The notes beneath the pieces were generated by a model. It saw nothing but the letters and a program-made list of their open reading frames with translations, did not search any database and was not told the origin of the DNA. Both the position numbers and the translations under genes were made by a program. Shown one piece after another: positions 7,797-16,596 of a stretch of DNA of 16,608 nucleotides. The first letter of the stretch is position 1, and every line of letters begins with the position of its first letter. Source of the stretch: Patescibacteria group bacterium (GTDB lineage Bacteria > Patescibacteriota > Gracilibacteria > BD1-5 > UBA6164); the NCBI GenBank assembly GCA_018623505.1, contig JAAZVM010000003.1:1-16608 (forward strand). Reading direction: 5' to 3'.

Positions 7797-10098
7797 TATA
7801 AAAAATATATTTTCCAGAAGAAATATTGATTTGATTATAAAAAGATGGACGAGATTAAATACTATAATTTTATTTTTTTCTCTTTTTCTTTTTGTAATTA
7901 TAAAGCAACTTTTTTCCTATACTGTTTTAAATTATGAGTTTTATAACTGACTTGCTGACTCTCAACAAATAGGGAAGGTTACATTACCTGTAAATAGGTG
8001 AGCTATATATTCATGATGAGAAAGATGAATCATTTTATGAACATCTTTAAATTTATATGATTTAGCAATTGACCCACAATCTATTTGAGATAAGTCTAAA
8101 TTAAGTGAATTTTTAGTCGATATAATTTATACAGAAACTTGTGAGAATTATAGTTTTTCTAAGTGTGAATCAAATATATTAAAATATTTAAGATTATTAG
8201 AAATAGAATGATTTTCAAATGAAGAAAACTATATTAAAGATATTTTGATGGATAAAATAGTTGATAAACTATCTCAGACTAAAGTAACAAGTGTACTTAT
8301 TGATAAGGAACTTGATCCTAATCAGATTAACAGTGTAGCTTTCTTGTGACTTAGATGACTTTATCCTTCATGAAAATATTTATATGTTAATCCAGAAGAG
8401 TTTGATTCTAATGATTATAATATAAAAAATCTTTCAAAAATTATAAATGTAAATGAAGAAAGATTGAAGTTTCTTACAAAAAAAAGAGATTTAAGATATA
8501 TACCTATAATTAATAAATTATCTATTGATTCTTCAGAATATATTAAAAAATATATAGAAGATGAAAAAGATGCTGTTATAAAATGACTTATATCAAAAGA
8601 TAAATCAATTTATTCTTTTTTTATACTTACTCCTAAGCCAAATAGATTTTATTCTGAATGAAATCTTGCATCTCAAGTTATATGATTCGTTGATAATAAT
8701 TGAGAATGACACTACGGTATTGAATGATTTTTTAATGATATTCTTAGATGAAATAACTGAGAAATCGTCTCAAAACTTGATGTAAATGGTAAGATTTTAG
8801 ACCCTATATCTATAAATAATGATAATATAATTTGAGAATGAGTAAAAATAACTACTACTATTGATAGAAATATTCAAAGTAAAGTAGAGCAGATTCTCGA
8901 AGCGTGAGTTAAAAAATATAGAGCAAATAAGGGGACAGTTGTTGTTATGAATCCAAAAACATGAGATATAATTTCTATGGCTAATTATCCAAGTTTTGAC
9001 TTAAATAATTATTGAGATGTATATGAGCTTGAAAAAGTTAAATACTCAAAATACCCAAACCCAGAAACTGACTTATTGGGGATGCCTATATTTACAGAGG
9101 ATAATGAAAATGGTCAAAAGTTTATCTATGATAATAAAGAGATATTTTTAAGAGAAGTTGAGAGGGAAGAGCTTTGAAATATGGCTTTAGTTAAATATAA
9201 ATATAAAAATGATTTTTGAGCTCAAGTTTATAGAAATGATGCTATTTCTTCACTTTATGAACCAGGTTCTGTTATGAAATCTATAACTGTTGCTATATGA
9301 CTTGATTCTATGGAAATAGATGATAATGATACATATGAAGATAAATGATCTTTGAAAATTGATACATTTGAGATTAAAAACGTTAGTGATGAGTGTCTTT
9401 GATTGCATACATTTGGTCACGCATTAAATTATTCATGTAATGTATGAATGATTAGAATAGTTCAAAGACTTTGAAAAACTATTATGCATCAATACTTAGA
9501 AGACTTTTGATTTTGAGATATAACTTGAATAGATTTACAATGAGAAGTTTATTCTAAGTTAGAACCATGGGAAACTTGGTCAACTGCAAAACTTTTAACA
9601 AATAGTTACTGATTGTGAGTCTCTGTTACACCTTTACAAATGGCTTCTGCTTACAGTGTATTAGCAAATGGTTGAATTTATGTTAAACCAAAAATTATTG
9701 ATCAAATCAGGTATCCAGATGGAAGATCTGTAAAATATAAAACAGAAGAAATTAGAAGAGTTATAAAAGAAACAACTTCAAAAACTATTACTAAAATGCT
9801 TCTGGATTCTACAGTCAATTGAGTAGCGAAAACTGGTAGTGTACCATGATACTCTATAGCCGGTAAAACCTGAACATCTCAGATAGCTTACAAAGGAAAA
9901 TATGAAACTTGAGTTGGTTCTACGGTTTGATCTTTTGCATGATATGGTCCAGTGGAAGATCCAAGATTTGTTATAATAGTTAAGTTAGAGAGACCAAGAA
10001 CAAGTGAGTATGGTTGATCTACTTCAGCTTATATATTTAAAGATATTGCTAGTTATCTTTTTGATTATTATAAGATACCAAAAAAAGAAATAAAATAA
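7780..10098 (+). CDS. Class B penicillin-binding protein (FtsI/PBP2 type)
   Basis: 772 residues; a membrane-anchored transpeptidase that cross-links peptidoglycan. After a basic N-terminus there is one membrane segment (LNTIILFFSLFLFVIIKQ, about 26-43). The dimerisation domain opens with PVNRGAIYS, and later has SEGNLASQVIGFVDNNGEG and GVKITTTIDRNIQ. The catalytic domain has the three active-site motifs: S497-V-M-K500 in YEPGSVMKS, S552-C-N554, and K696-T-G698, whose Gly is TGA. Lys500 and Ser552 are both present. The gene starts inside the murL-like gene (17-nt overlap), which implies translational coupling. FtsI versus the PBP2 elongation type cannot be decided; no PASTA domain is seen. The last codons lie in one arm of the terminator. 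Confidence 0.93.
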
Positions 10099-10136
10099 AA
10101 AACAGCTTTAGCTGTTTTTTATTTTATTTCTTTTTT
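10081..10136. terminator. 26-bp-arm bidirectional terminator
   Basis: A perfect inverted repeat has 26-bp arms (10081-10106 and 10111-10136) and a 4-nt TTTA loop. The GC core is ACAGC/GCTGT, with A-rich and T-rich flanks. The left arm includes the last five codons and stop of the PBP gene. The right arm includes the end of the possible small minus-strand gene. It is the longest hairpin in the window. Confidence 0.9.
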
Positions 10137-10303
10137 CTTCATAAAGTTGCAGTATTTCAATCAAGAGGAGATAGTCATTTATTAACTAATTCTAATATTT
10201 TCAATATAGATATTTTAATACTTGAACTATTTTGATTTCCTGATATATTTGATCCTTTATCTACTCAAGATTGATTAGTTTCTATATCAATGTTTCATCA
10301 CAT
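10124..10303 (-). CDS. Possible small hypothetical protein
   Basis: 59 codons with TGA as Gly, ATG to TAA. I do not recognise a family. The N-terminal part is polar and Gly/Asn/Ser-rich (GVDKGSNISGNQNSSS). The C-terminal part contains a plausible amphipathic stretch (IKISILKILELVNKGLSPLD) and a basic end. It ends in the right arm of the bidirectional terminator, as a convergent real gene would. It lies downstream of tRNA-Phe on the same strand, separated by a hairpin. Against it: Gly content from TGA is high (6 TGA in 59 codons), and neither promoter nor ribosome site is clear. It may be a short gene, a remnant or chance. Confidence 0.4.
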
Positions 10304-10325
10304 ATAATTATTTTTATCATATAAT

Positions 10326-10372
10326 ACAAAGACAATAATTTTATAAAATTATTGTCTTTGTTTTTGTTTTTT
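10326..10372 (+). terminator. Strong hairpin plus T-tract, orientation unexplained
   Basis: Perfect 17-bp arms (10326-10342 with 10345-10361) with a 2-nt centre are followed on the plus strand by TTTTTGTTTTTT. This has the form of a plus-strand intrinsic terminator, yet no plus-strand gene precedes it after the PBP terminator. It could stop read-through from the PBP operon before the tRNA. On the minus strand it lies 15 bp past the tRNA CCA end but has no U-run. Confidence 0.6.
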
Positions 10373-10375
10373 ACA

Positions 10376-10450
10376 TGGTGCCGAGAGGCGGATTTGAACC
10401 ACCGACACAGGGCTTTTCAGGCCCCTGCTCTACCCCTGAGCTACCCCGGC
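10376..10450 (-). tRNA. tRNA-Phe (anticodon GAA)
   Basis: 75 nt including an encoded CCA. The acceptor stem GCCGGGG pairs with TCTCGGC through two G-U pairs. The D arm is GCTC/GAGC. The anticodon stem GGGGC/GCCCT encloses the loop CTGAAAA, giving anticodon GAA. The T arm is GGTGG-TTCAAAT-CCGCC. The variable loop is GTGTC. It is far richer in G+C than its surroundings, as expected for a tRNA in an AT-rich genome. Confidence 0.97.
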
Positions 10451-10467
10451 TTGCTTAGTGCCCAAGT

Positions 10468-10495
10468 ATTATATAAAAAAAAATCAATATGCAAA
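10468..10495 (-). promoter_or_regulatory. tRNA-Phe promoter
   Basis: On the minus strand, TTTGCA (10490-10495), a 16-bp spacer and a perfect TATAAT (10468-10473), 17 bp before the tRNA 5' end. Confidence 0.6.
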
Positions 10496-10512
10496 TCTTT
10501 TTTTAACTTTTT

Positions 10513-10540
10513 TTGTAAAATCTCAGATATTATATATAAT
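10513..10540 (+). promoter_or_regulatory. Promoter of the ferredoxin-cysS-protease cluster
   Basis: TTGTAA (10513-10518), a 16-bp spacer and a perfect TATAAT (10535-10540), 29 bp before the first start codon. It is divergent from the tRNA promoter. Confidence 0.6.
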
Positions 10541-10569
10541 TAGCAAGCTTTAAAAAATAAACTTACAAA

Positions 10570-10818
10570 ATGAAAATAAAAGTTTGTACATGAAAGATGT
10601 GTAGTGAAAGATTTTCATCTTACATAATCGATAGACTTAAAAATGACAAAGATAGATTTAATCTTGATACTCTAGAAATTGAAGAATCACTATGTATGTG
10701 AGAATGTAAAAAATGACCAAATGTCGTAATCGATTGAGAAAAACACAACTCATGTTCGCCTACAAAAGTAAGTGATATTTTATTTAAAAAGATTAAAAAT
10801 AATAATGCAAATAACTAA
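10570..10818 (+). CDS. Thioredoxin-like [2Fe-2S] protein
   Basis: 82 residues of the thioredoxin-fold ferredoxin type, related to the NuoE/HoxE iron-sulphur domain. The four expected ligands are Cys6 and Cys11 (CTGKMC, spacing CX4C) and Cys42 and Cys46 (CMGEC, CX3C). They are followed by KKGPNVVIDG, the usual segment after the second pair. A further Cys62 is present. It is a soluble electron carrier; its partner is unknown, and no NADH dehydrogenase or hydrogenase subunits are nearby. It is first in a cluster whose second gene, cysS, begins 14 nt before this stop, so translation of the two is probably coupled. Gly8, Gly45 and Gly49 are TGA. Confidence 0.85.
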
Positions 10819-12271
10819 TACAAAAACAAGAAAAATTGAAGAATTTAAACCTCTAAGCAGTAGAGAAGTAAAAGTTTATTATTGTGGACCTACTGTTTAT
10901 AACTATGCTCATATATGAAACCTAAAGACATTTGTTGTTGAAGATATGGTTGTAAAAACTCTTAGATTTTTGGGTTACAATGTAAAAACAGTTATGAATA
11001 TAACTGATGTTGATGATAAGACTATTAGAGATTCTATGGCTGCCTGAGAAAAACTTTTAGATTTTACTAAAAAGTATACAGATATATTTTTAAAAGATTT
11101 ATCGAAACTAAATATAACTCCAGCAGACCATATAGTACCAGTTACAACACTTGTACCAGAAATGGTTAGGATGATTCAAACTATGATAAATAGAAAAAAT
11201 GCTTATTTATGAGAAGATTGAAGTATTTATTTCGATGTTAAATCATATAAAAAATATGGTAATCTAGCTTGAATAGATATGTGTAATTGTAATTTAAAAG
11301 CATGAGCAAGAGTAGATAATGATGAATATGATAAAGAAAATGTAGCTGATTTTGTACTTTGGAAATCATGGAAAGAATCTGATTGAGAAAATTTTTGGGA
11401 AGAAGAATTTACTATAAACTGAGATAAAAATGTTTTAAAATGAAGACCAGGTTGGCATATAGAGTGTAGTGCTTGTAATATGAAATATCACTGAGCACAA
11501 ATTGATATCCATATGGGCTGAGTTGATCTTATATTTCCACATCATCAAAATGAAATAGCTCAAACAGAAGCTTGTACAAGAAAGGAGTTTTCAAAATACT
11601 GGATTCACTCAGGTCACATTACTGTTGATGGTAAAAAGATGTCTAAATCACTTAACAATTTTTATACATTAAATGATATAGAAGAAAAATATAGTTCTTA
11701 TAATAAATCGGTTCTTTATAGAGCTATTAGGCTTGGATTTTTAAATGCAAAGTATAACTCAAACATAGATTTTTCTTTTGAAAAACTAGAATCAAATATA
11801 AATGTAATTAATTCAATTGATGAGCTTGTTAAAAATATAAATAGGCAAATAGAAACTTCAGAAAATTTCGCAGTTGTTTCTAGAGATTTTAGTGATGCCT
11901 TACAAGATTATATTTCAGAGTATATGTATTACCTGGAAGATGATTTCAATATGCCTGAAGCAATTGTTGTTTTCCATAATTTTATAAAATTTGTAAACAC
12001 TGGTCTTAGAGAAAATCTTTTCTCAGTTTGAGAACTTTCAGCTATAAATGATATGCTTAGAACTTTTGATCAAGTGCTTTCTATAGTTGATTTTGAAGTA
12101 TTAAATGAAGAAGATACTCCAGAAGAAATAAATCAGATTTTCGAAAAAAGAAATAAAGCAAAAACAGATAAAGACTTTACTTTAGCAGATAAATATAGAG
12201 AGGAATTAATTTCCCTTTGATATAAAATAATTGATTCAAGAGATTGAAGTTTTTTAGAAAAAATTAATTAA
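10805..12271 (+). CDS. cysS: Cysteinyl-tRNA synthetase
   Basis: 488 residues, a typical CysRS length; charges tRNA-Cys. The N-terminus has [16 protein letters not shown], with the zinc ligand Cys27 and the HIGN form of the HIGH motif (36-39, Gly38 encoded by TGA). [23 protein letters not shown] and [20 protein letters not shown] supply the substrate-binding and remaining zinc-ligand blocks. [10 protein letters not shown] carries the KMSKS loop (278-282). The C-terminal helical anticodon-binding region ends with [13 protein letters not shown]. The start lies inside the upstream ferredoxin-like gene (14-nt overlap), and the protease gene follows after 12 bp, so the three form one operon. Identification is secure. 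Confidence 0.97.
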
Positions 12272-12283
12272 TAAAAATAAATA

Positions 12284-13522
12284 ATGAACGAAATTTATTA
12301 TATACTATTATGATTACTTATATTTGAATTTGTATTTTCAAAAGTACTTTCATATTTAAATACTACAAAATGGTCTGATAAACTACCCAAAGAACTATCA
12401 GATATATATGATGAAAAAAAGTATAAAAAATCAATGAAGTATGAAAAAACTAAGTTTAAGTTTTCCACTTTTTCAAGTATAATTACTTTTGTAGTTATTT
12501 TTTCAATTGTTGCTTTTGGTTGATTTGGCTATTTATATAACTGTATAACAACTTATACTGATAATATAATTTTACAAAATTTATACTTTTTCTGAATTTT
12601 AGCATTTTTACAAAGTATATTTTGATTACCTTTTTCTTATTACTCTACTTTTGTGATAGAAGAAAAGTTTGGTTTCAATAAAATGACAAAAAAGTTATTT
12701 TTCTTTGATTATATTAAATCACTTTTACTTAGTTTTATAATAGGTTGAATAATTCTTTCACTTATTGTTTGGATTTTTACTATTGCAGGAAGTCTATTTT
12801 GGTTATACTCTTGGATACTTGTAACTATATTTTCAATCTTTATGATGATGTTTTATAGTTCTGTAATAGTTCCAATTTTCAATAAACAAACTCCACTTTG
12901 AAAATGAAAACTTAGAGATGATATAGAATCATTTGCTAAAAAAGTATGATTTAAGCTTGATAATATATATGTAATAGATGGAAGTAAGAGATCTTCAAAA
13001 GCTAATGCATACTTTGCTTGATTTGGTCCTAAAAAAAGAATTGTCTTATATGATACACTAATAAATGATTTAACAAATAATGAATTAGTAGCTGTATTAG
13101 CTCATGAGATAGGTCATTACAAGAAAAAACATACTATACAAATGCTTAGTTTTTCTATAGTACAAACTTGAGTTATATTTTTCCTACTTGGACTTTCTCT
13201 TAATTATGAGATTTTTTCTCTAGCATTATGATGAAATGATATAAGTTTTGCATTATGACTTATAGCTTTCTCTATATTATTTTCTCCTTTATCACTTATT
13301 TTATGAATTTTTTCTAGCATTTTATCTAGAAAAAATGAGTATGAAGCAGATAATTATGCAGTTACTCATTATAAATGAGATAAATTAAAATCTGCACTTA
13401 TAAAATTAAGTAGAAATAATCTATCAAATCTAAAACCACATTCAGCTTATGAGTTTGTTTATTATAGTCATCCTACTGTATTAAAAAGATTAAAAGCTAT
13501 TGATAAAACAAAAAAAGGTTAA
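12284..13522 (+). CDS. M48 family CAAX prenyl protease 1-like (Ste24/HtpX-type)
   Basis: A 412-residue polytopic membrane zinc metalloprotease. It has an N-terminal hydrophobic helix (ILLGLLIFEFVFSKVL), several further membrane segments (about 60-80, 100-120, 140-185), the zinc motif HEIGH (274-278) and a third ligand, Glu354, in NEYEADNYA. FVIEEKFGFNK, VIDGSKRSSKANAYFAGFG and the C-terminal SHPTVLKRLKAI are hallmarks of the Ste24 subfamily rather than HtpX. Bacterial members lack prenylated substrates and probably act in membrane-protein quality control; the substrate here is unknown. It is the last gene of the ferredoxin-cysS operon, 12 bp after cysS. Its stop codon lies in the terminator stem. 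Confidence 0.92.
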
Positions 13523-13537
13523 TTATTAACCTTTTTT
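13511..13537. terminator. Terminator of the ferredoxin-cysS-protease operon
   Basis: Perfect 12-bp arms AAAAAAGGTTAA and complement (13511-13522 with 13526-13537) enclose the loop TTA. The left arm contains the stop codon of the protease gene. Confidence 0.88.
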
Positions 13538-13564
13538 TGTTTGTAAATGAAATTATGATATAAT
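13537..13564 (+). promoter_or_regulatory. K+ channel gene promoter
   Basis: TTGTTT (13537-13542), a 16-bp spacer and a perfect TATAAT (13559-13564) with an extended -10 TG at 13556-13557. The -35 begins at the last base of the preceding terminator. Confidence 0.55.
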
Positions 13565-13591
13565 TATTTAAATATTTTATATAAAAACTAA

Positions 13592-14464
13592 ATGCTAAAA
13601 GATTTATTTAAATTTACTAAAGATAAAAGTAATTGAGTTGAAAATATCTTAGATGATCCAAATTCAAAAATTGGTAATTTTTTGGATTGATTTATTTTAT
13701 CTCTAGTTTTACTATTTCCATTTGCTTTAATCTTTGAAAGTTTTTGAAATAATGCAATAAATTATCATATACCACTTTTTGCTTTTGAAGCTTTTATCTC
13801 TATAGTTTTTGCTTTAGAGTATATTTATCGTTTTATAAAAACTAGAAAAAAAATAAACTTTTTTATTAATCCTATGAGGATTATAGACTTGCTTTCATTT
13901 TTACCTTTCTTTTTAGGTTTTATCGCTTGATGAGAATTCCTAGTTGTACTAAGAATTTTAAGAGTACTTAGAGTTCTCAGACTTGTTAAAAGGATACCTT
14001 TAACAGCTTGATTTATAAAAGCATTAAATAATTATAAAGATGAATATCTTGCAGTTTTTACTCTTTATATAGTTATACTTTTCTTGGGGTCATTTTTTGT
14101 TTACTTTGCTGAAAGATGAGTTAGTGGAACTACTTTTACAAATATAGCAGAAGCTTTATGGTGGTGACTTGTAACAACTACAACTGTTGGTTATGGAGAT
14201 ATGGCACCTGTTACTAGTTTATGAAAGTTTATATGAAGTTTTTTGGTTTTTCTTTGACCTGTTCTATGATGATTAATCTCTGCGGTTACTATTATGGTAT
14301 TTATGGAGACATCAAGGAATCATGATTTAATCCACTCAAGAAAACTTAGACAATGTGTAAAGTGTAAAAGTATAAATCCAAAAGAAGCAAATTATTGTAT
14401 GAAGTGTTGAGAAGAACTTCAAAAGCCTTGAATAATTAGTGAAATAATAGGGAAGAATTTATAG
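13592..14464 (+). CDS. Voltage-gated K+ channel with C-terminal zinc ribbon
   Basis: A 290-residue six-helix channel. S1 (FLDGFILSLVLLFPFALIF, about 31-49), S2 and S3 precede an S4 helix with arginines every third residue (RILRVLRVLRLVKR). S5 (EYLAVFTLYIVILFLGSFFV), a pore helix and the selectivity filter TVGYGD (198-203) follow, then S6. These define a voltage-sensing, K+-selective tetrameric channel of KvAP type in the inner membrane. After S6 and a charged linker comes a CX2C-X10-CX2C zinc ribbon (Cys255, 258, 269, 272) in place of the usual RCK or coiled-coil domain. The only TAG stop in the window ends this gene. It stands alone, between its own promoter and terminator. The start is the first ATG after the promoter. 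Confidence 0.93.
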
Positions 14465-14466
14465 TT

Positions 14467-14490
14467 AAAAAGACGATTAATCGTCTTTTT
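14467..14490. terminator. Terminator after the K+ channel gene
   Basis: Perfect 10-bp arms AAAAAGACGA/TCGTCTTTTT (14467-14476 with 14481-14490) and loop TTAA, 2 bp after the stop. Confidence 0.88.
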
Positions 14491-14492
14491 TC

Positions 14493-14520
14493 TTTACAAA
14501 AAATTTAATAACTATAAAAT
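14493..14520 (+). promoter_or_regulatory. metG promoter
   Basis: TTTACA (14493-14498), a 16-bp spacer and TAAAAT (14515-14520), 38 bp before metG. The match is moderate. Confidence 0.4.
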
Positions 14521-14558
14521 AAAGTTCAAAATTAAAATAAATTAATTAAAAAAAATAA

Positions 14559-16310
14559 ATGAAAGAAAAATTTTATATAACTACTCCTATTTATTATTGA
14601 AATGGTATTCCTCATGTATGACACTTTTATACTTCTTGTATAGCAAATGTAATATATAAGTACAATAAAATATATTGAAAAGATTCTAGGTTTACAACAG
14701 GTATAGATGAAAACAGTCAAAAAGCTGTTATAAAAGCAAATGAAGCAGGTATGGAAGTTATGGATTATCTTGATTCTATGGCAATTGAGCATAAAAAAGT
14801 ATGGGATTATTTTAATTTTGATTATACAGATTTTATAAGAACTACATCAGAAAGACATCATAAAGTTGTAAGAGAAGTATTACAACACTGTTTTGATAAA
14901 TGAGATATCTATGAGTGAGAATACGAAGGTATGTACTGTGTATGATGTGAAAGTTTTAAAAAAGATGAAGACTTAGTTTTTAGAAATAAAACCACAAATG
15001 AAACTTTTCCAATCTCAGATAAAGTAAAAGAAAGTGATAATATAGAAAAAGTATGTCCTGATCATCTTAAAAAACCTGATACTATAAAAGAAAAAAATTA
15101 TTTTTTCCGTCTTACAAAGTACCAAACTTGGTTAGAAGAATTTTATCAAAAAAATCCTAAATTTGTAAATCCAGATTTTAGATACAATGAAGTAAAAGCT
15201 TTTGTTTCAAGATGATTAGAAGATTTTTCAATTTCTAGAGAAACAAATACTTTTGGTATAAAACTTCCATTTGATGATAATCAAGTTACTTATGTATGGT
15301 TTGATGCATTGTTTAATTATTATACAAGTTGTAAATATAGTAGAGCTTGAAATAAAGAAAATACTGATTTTGTAGATGAGTCAGATTTCTGGATAAAAAA
15401 AGATAATAACTCATTAAAAGTTCTTCACTGTATTGGTAAGGATATTATGAGATTTCATGCTATTTTTTGGCCAGCTATGCTTGCTTCATACTTTGATTTA
15501 TGAAAAGAGATAGATTGAGTGCTGCACTTTGATGAGGAAAAAGATTTTTCTTATCTTCCAGACGAGATTTTAACTTGAGGTTATTTTACTGTAGACTGAC
15601 AAAAGATGAGTAAAACAATTGGTAATGTAATAGAGCCAATTTCATATAGTGAAAAATACAATAAAGAGCTACTTACTCTATATATGCTTTCAGCCTTTAC
15701 AATATGAAGAGATTGAGATTATGATAGAAAAGATGCTATTTTAACTTACAATGCAAAACTAGCAAATAATTTCTGAAATCTGCTTAATAGAGCTGTTGTT
15801 TTAACTATGAAACTAGATTTAGAAAATGGTTTATATTCAGATATATATGAAAATTGATATTCTAGTTTTTATGATCAATCTCAATTAAATTATAATAATA
15901 ATCCTTTTGAATGAGATATACAATGAAGTATAAAATTTTATAATGAAGAATATTCAAAATATTTATCGAACTATAATTTAAAAGACTCACTAGACTTATC
16001 TTTTAAATTTCTTGATGAATTAAATAACTTCGTCACAAAAAAAGAACCATGGACCCTTATGAAAGATGACTCTAAAATAGAAGAAGTAAAACAAATACTT
16101 TATACTATTTGTGAATGATTAAGGCAAGTTTCTATGAATCTTTATCCTTTTTTTCCAGAAAAAATGTCAGAAGTTTTTACTTCTTTAGGATTAGTTGGAT
16201 ATGCTGAAAAATTAGAAAGTTGAGAATTTGAAGCTTTAAGAGTAGAAAAAGTTATATATGATATAAAAGAAAAAGCACCTATTTTATTTGAAAAATTTGA
16301 TTTAGAATAA
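14559..16310 (+). CDS. metG: Methionyl-tRNA synthetase
   Basis: A 583-residue class I synthetase that charges elongator and initiator tRNA-Met. It begins with [18 protein letters not shown], with the HIGH motif at 19-22 and Gly21 encoded by [15 protein letters not shown] follows, then a zinc-knuckle region [14 protein letters not shown] with a later [38 protein letters not shown], and [19 protein letters not shown] come next, then [11 protein letters not shown] (KMSK 349-352). The C-terminal part is the helical anticodon-binding domain; there is no appended C-terminal EMAP/dimerisation domain. Arg in FFRL is CGT, showing that CGT remains Arg. A ferredoxin gene starts 1 bp after the stop, so the two are co-transcribed. 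Confidence 0.97.
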
Positions 16311-16311
16311 T

Positions 16312-16596
16312 ATGATAACTATAAAAAATGCATCTTGAGAAGTTATAAAAACTATTGATTCTGACCTAAATAAAACACTTTTAAAACAACTTGAAGCAGA
16401 GTGAATACAACTTGCAGCAGCTTGTTATACAGGTATATGTTGAGCATGTATGTGTGAAATCGAATCCTGAGAAGAAAACGTAAACAAAAGCTTTAGATGA
16501 GAACCATGATTTCCGCTTTGAGATGAAGAAGTTATGACTTGTATAGCTGGTGTAAAAAACACAGAAAAAGATATAGTTTTAAAAACTATTTATTAA
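16312..16596 (+). CDS. Plant-type [2Fe-2S] ferredoxin
   Basis: 94 residues with the beta-grasp ferredoxin pattern. The cluster ligands are Cys38, Cys43 and Cys46 (ACYTGICGAC, CX4CX2C) and Cys77 in MTCIAGV, giving the full CX4CX2C-X30-C arrangement. Cys48 is an extra cysteine. A soluble one-electron carrier; the partner reductase is not in the window. The ATG lies 1 bp after the metG stop, so translation is likely coupled. Six or more glycines are TGA, two of them in GEPGFPLGDEE. The length is close to that of short bacterial ferredoxins, and the gene is complete, ending 12 bp before the window edge. Confidence 0.92.

Noticed and set aside
10352-10543. Plus-strand ORF of about 63 codons crossing the tRNA
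   Set aside because: It lies over tRNA-Phe on the opposite strand, has no promoter or ribosome site, and its composition is that of the tRNA complement.
14532-14792. Minus-strand ORF over the start of metG
   Set aside because: Antisense to the conserved MetRS N-terminus with HIGH motif; low-complexity translation with no family resemblance.
67-16596. Many short standard-code ORFs, including fragments of cysS, the murL-like gene, argS and the methyltransferase
   Set aside because: They are pieces of longer genes cut at TGA codons, or antisense shadows. With UGA=Gly the full-length families appear in one frame.
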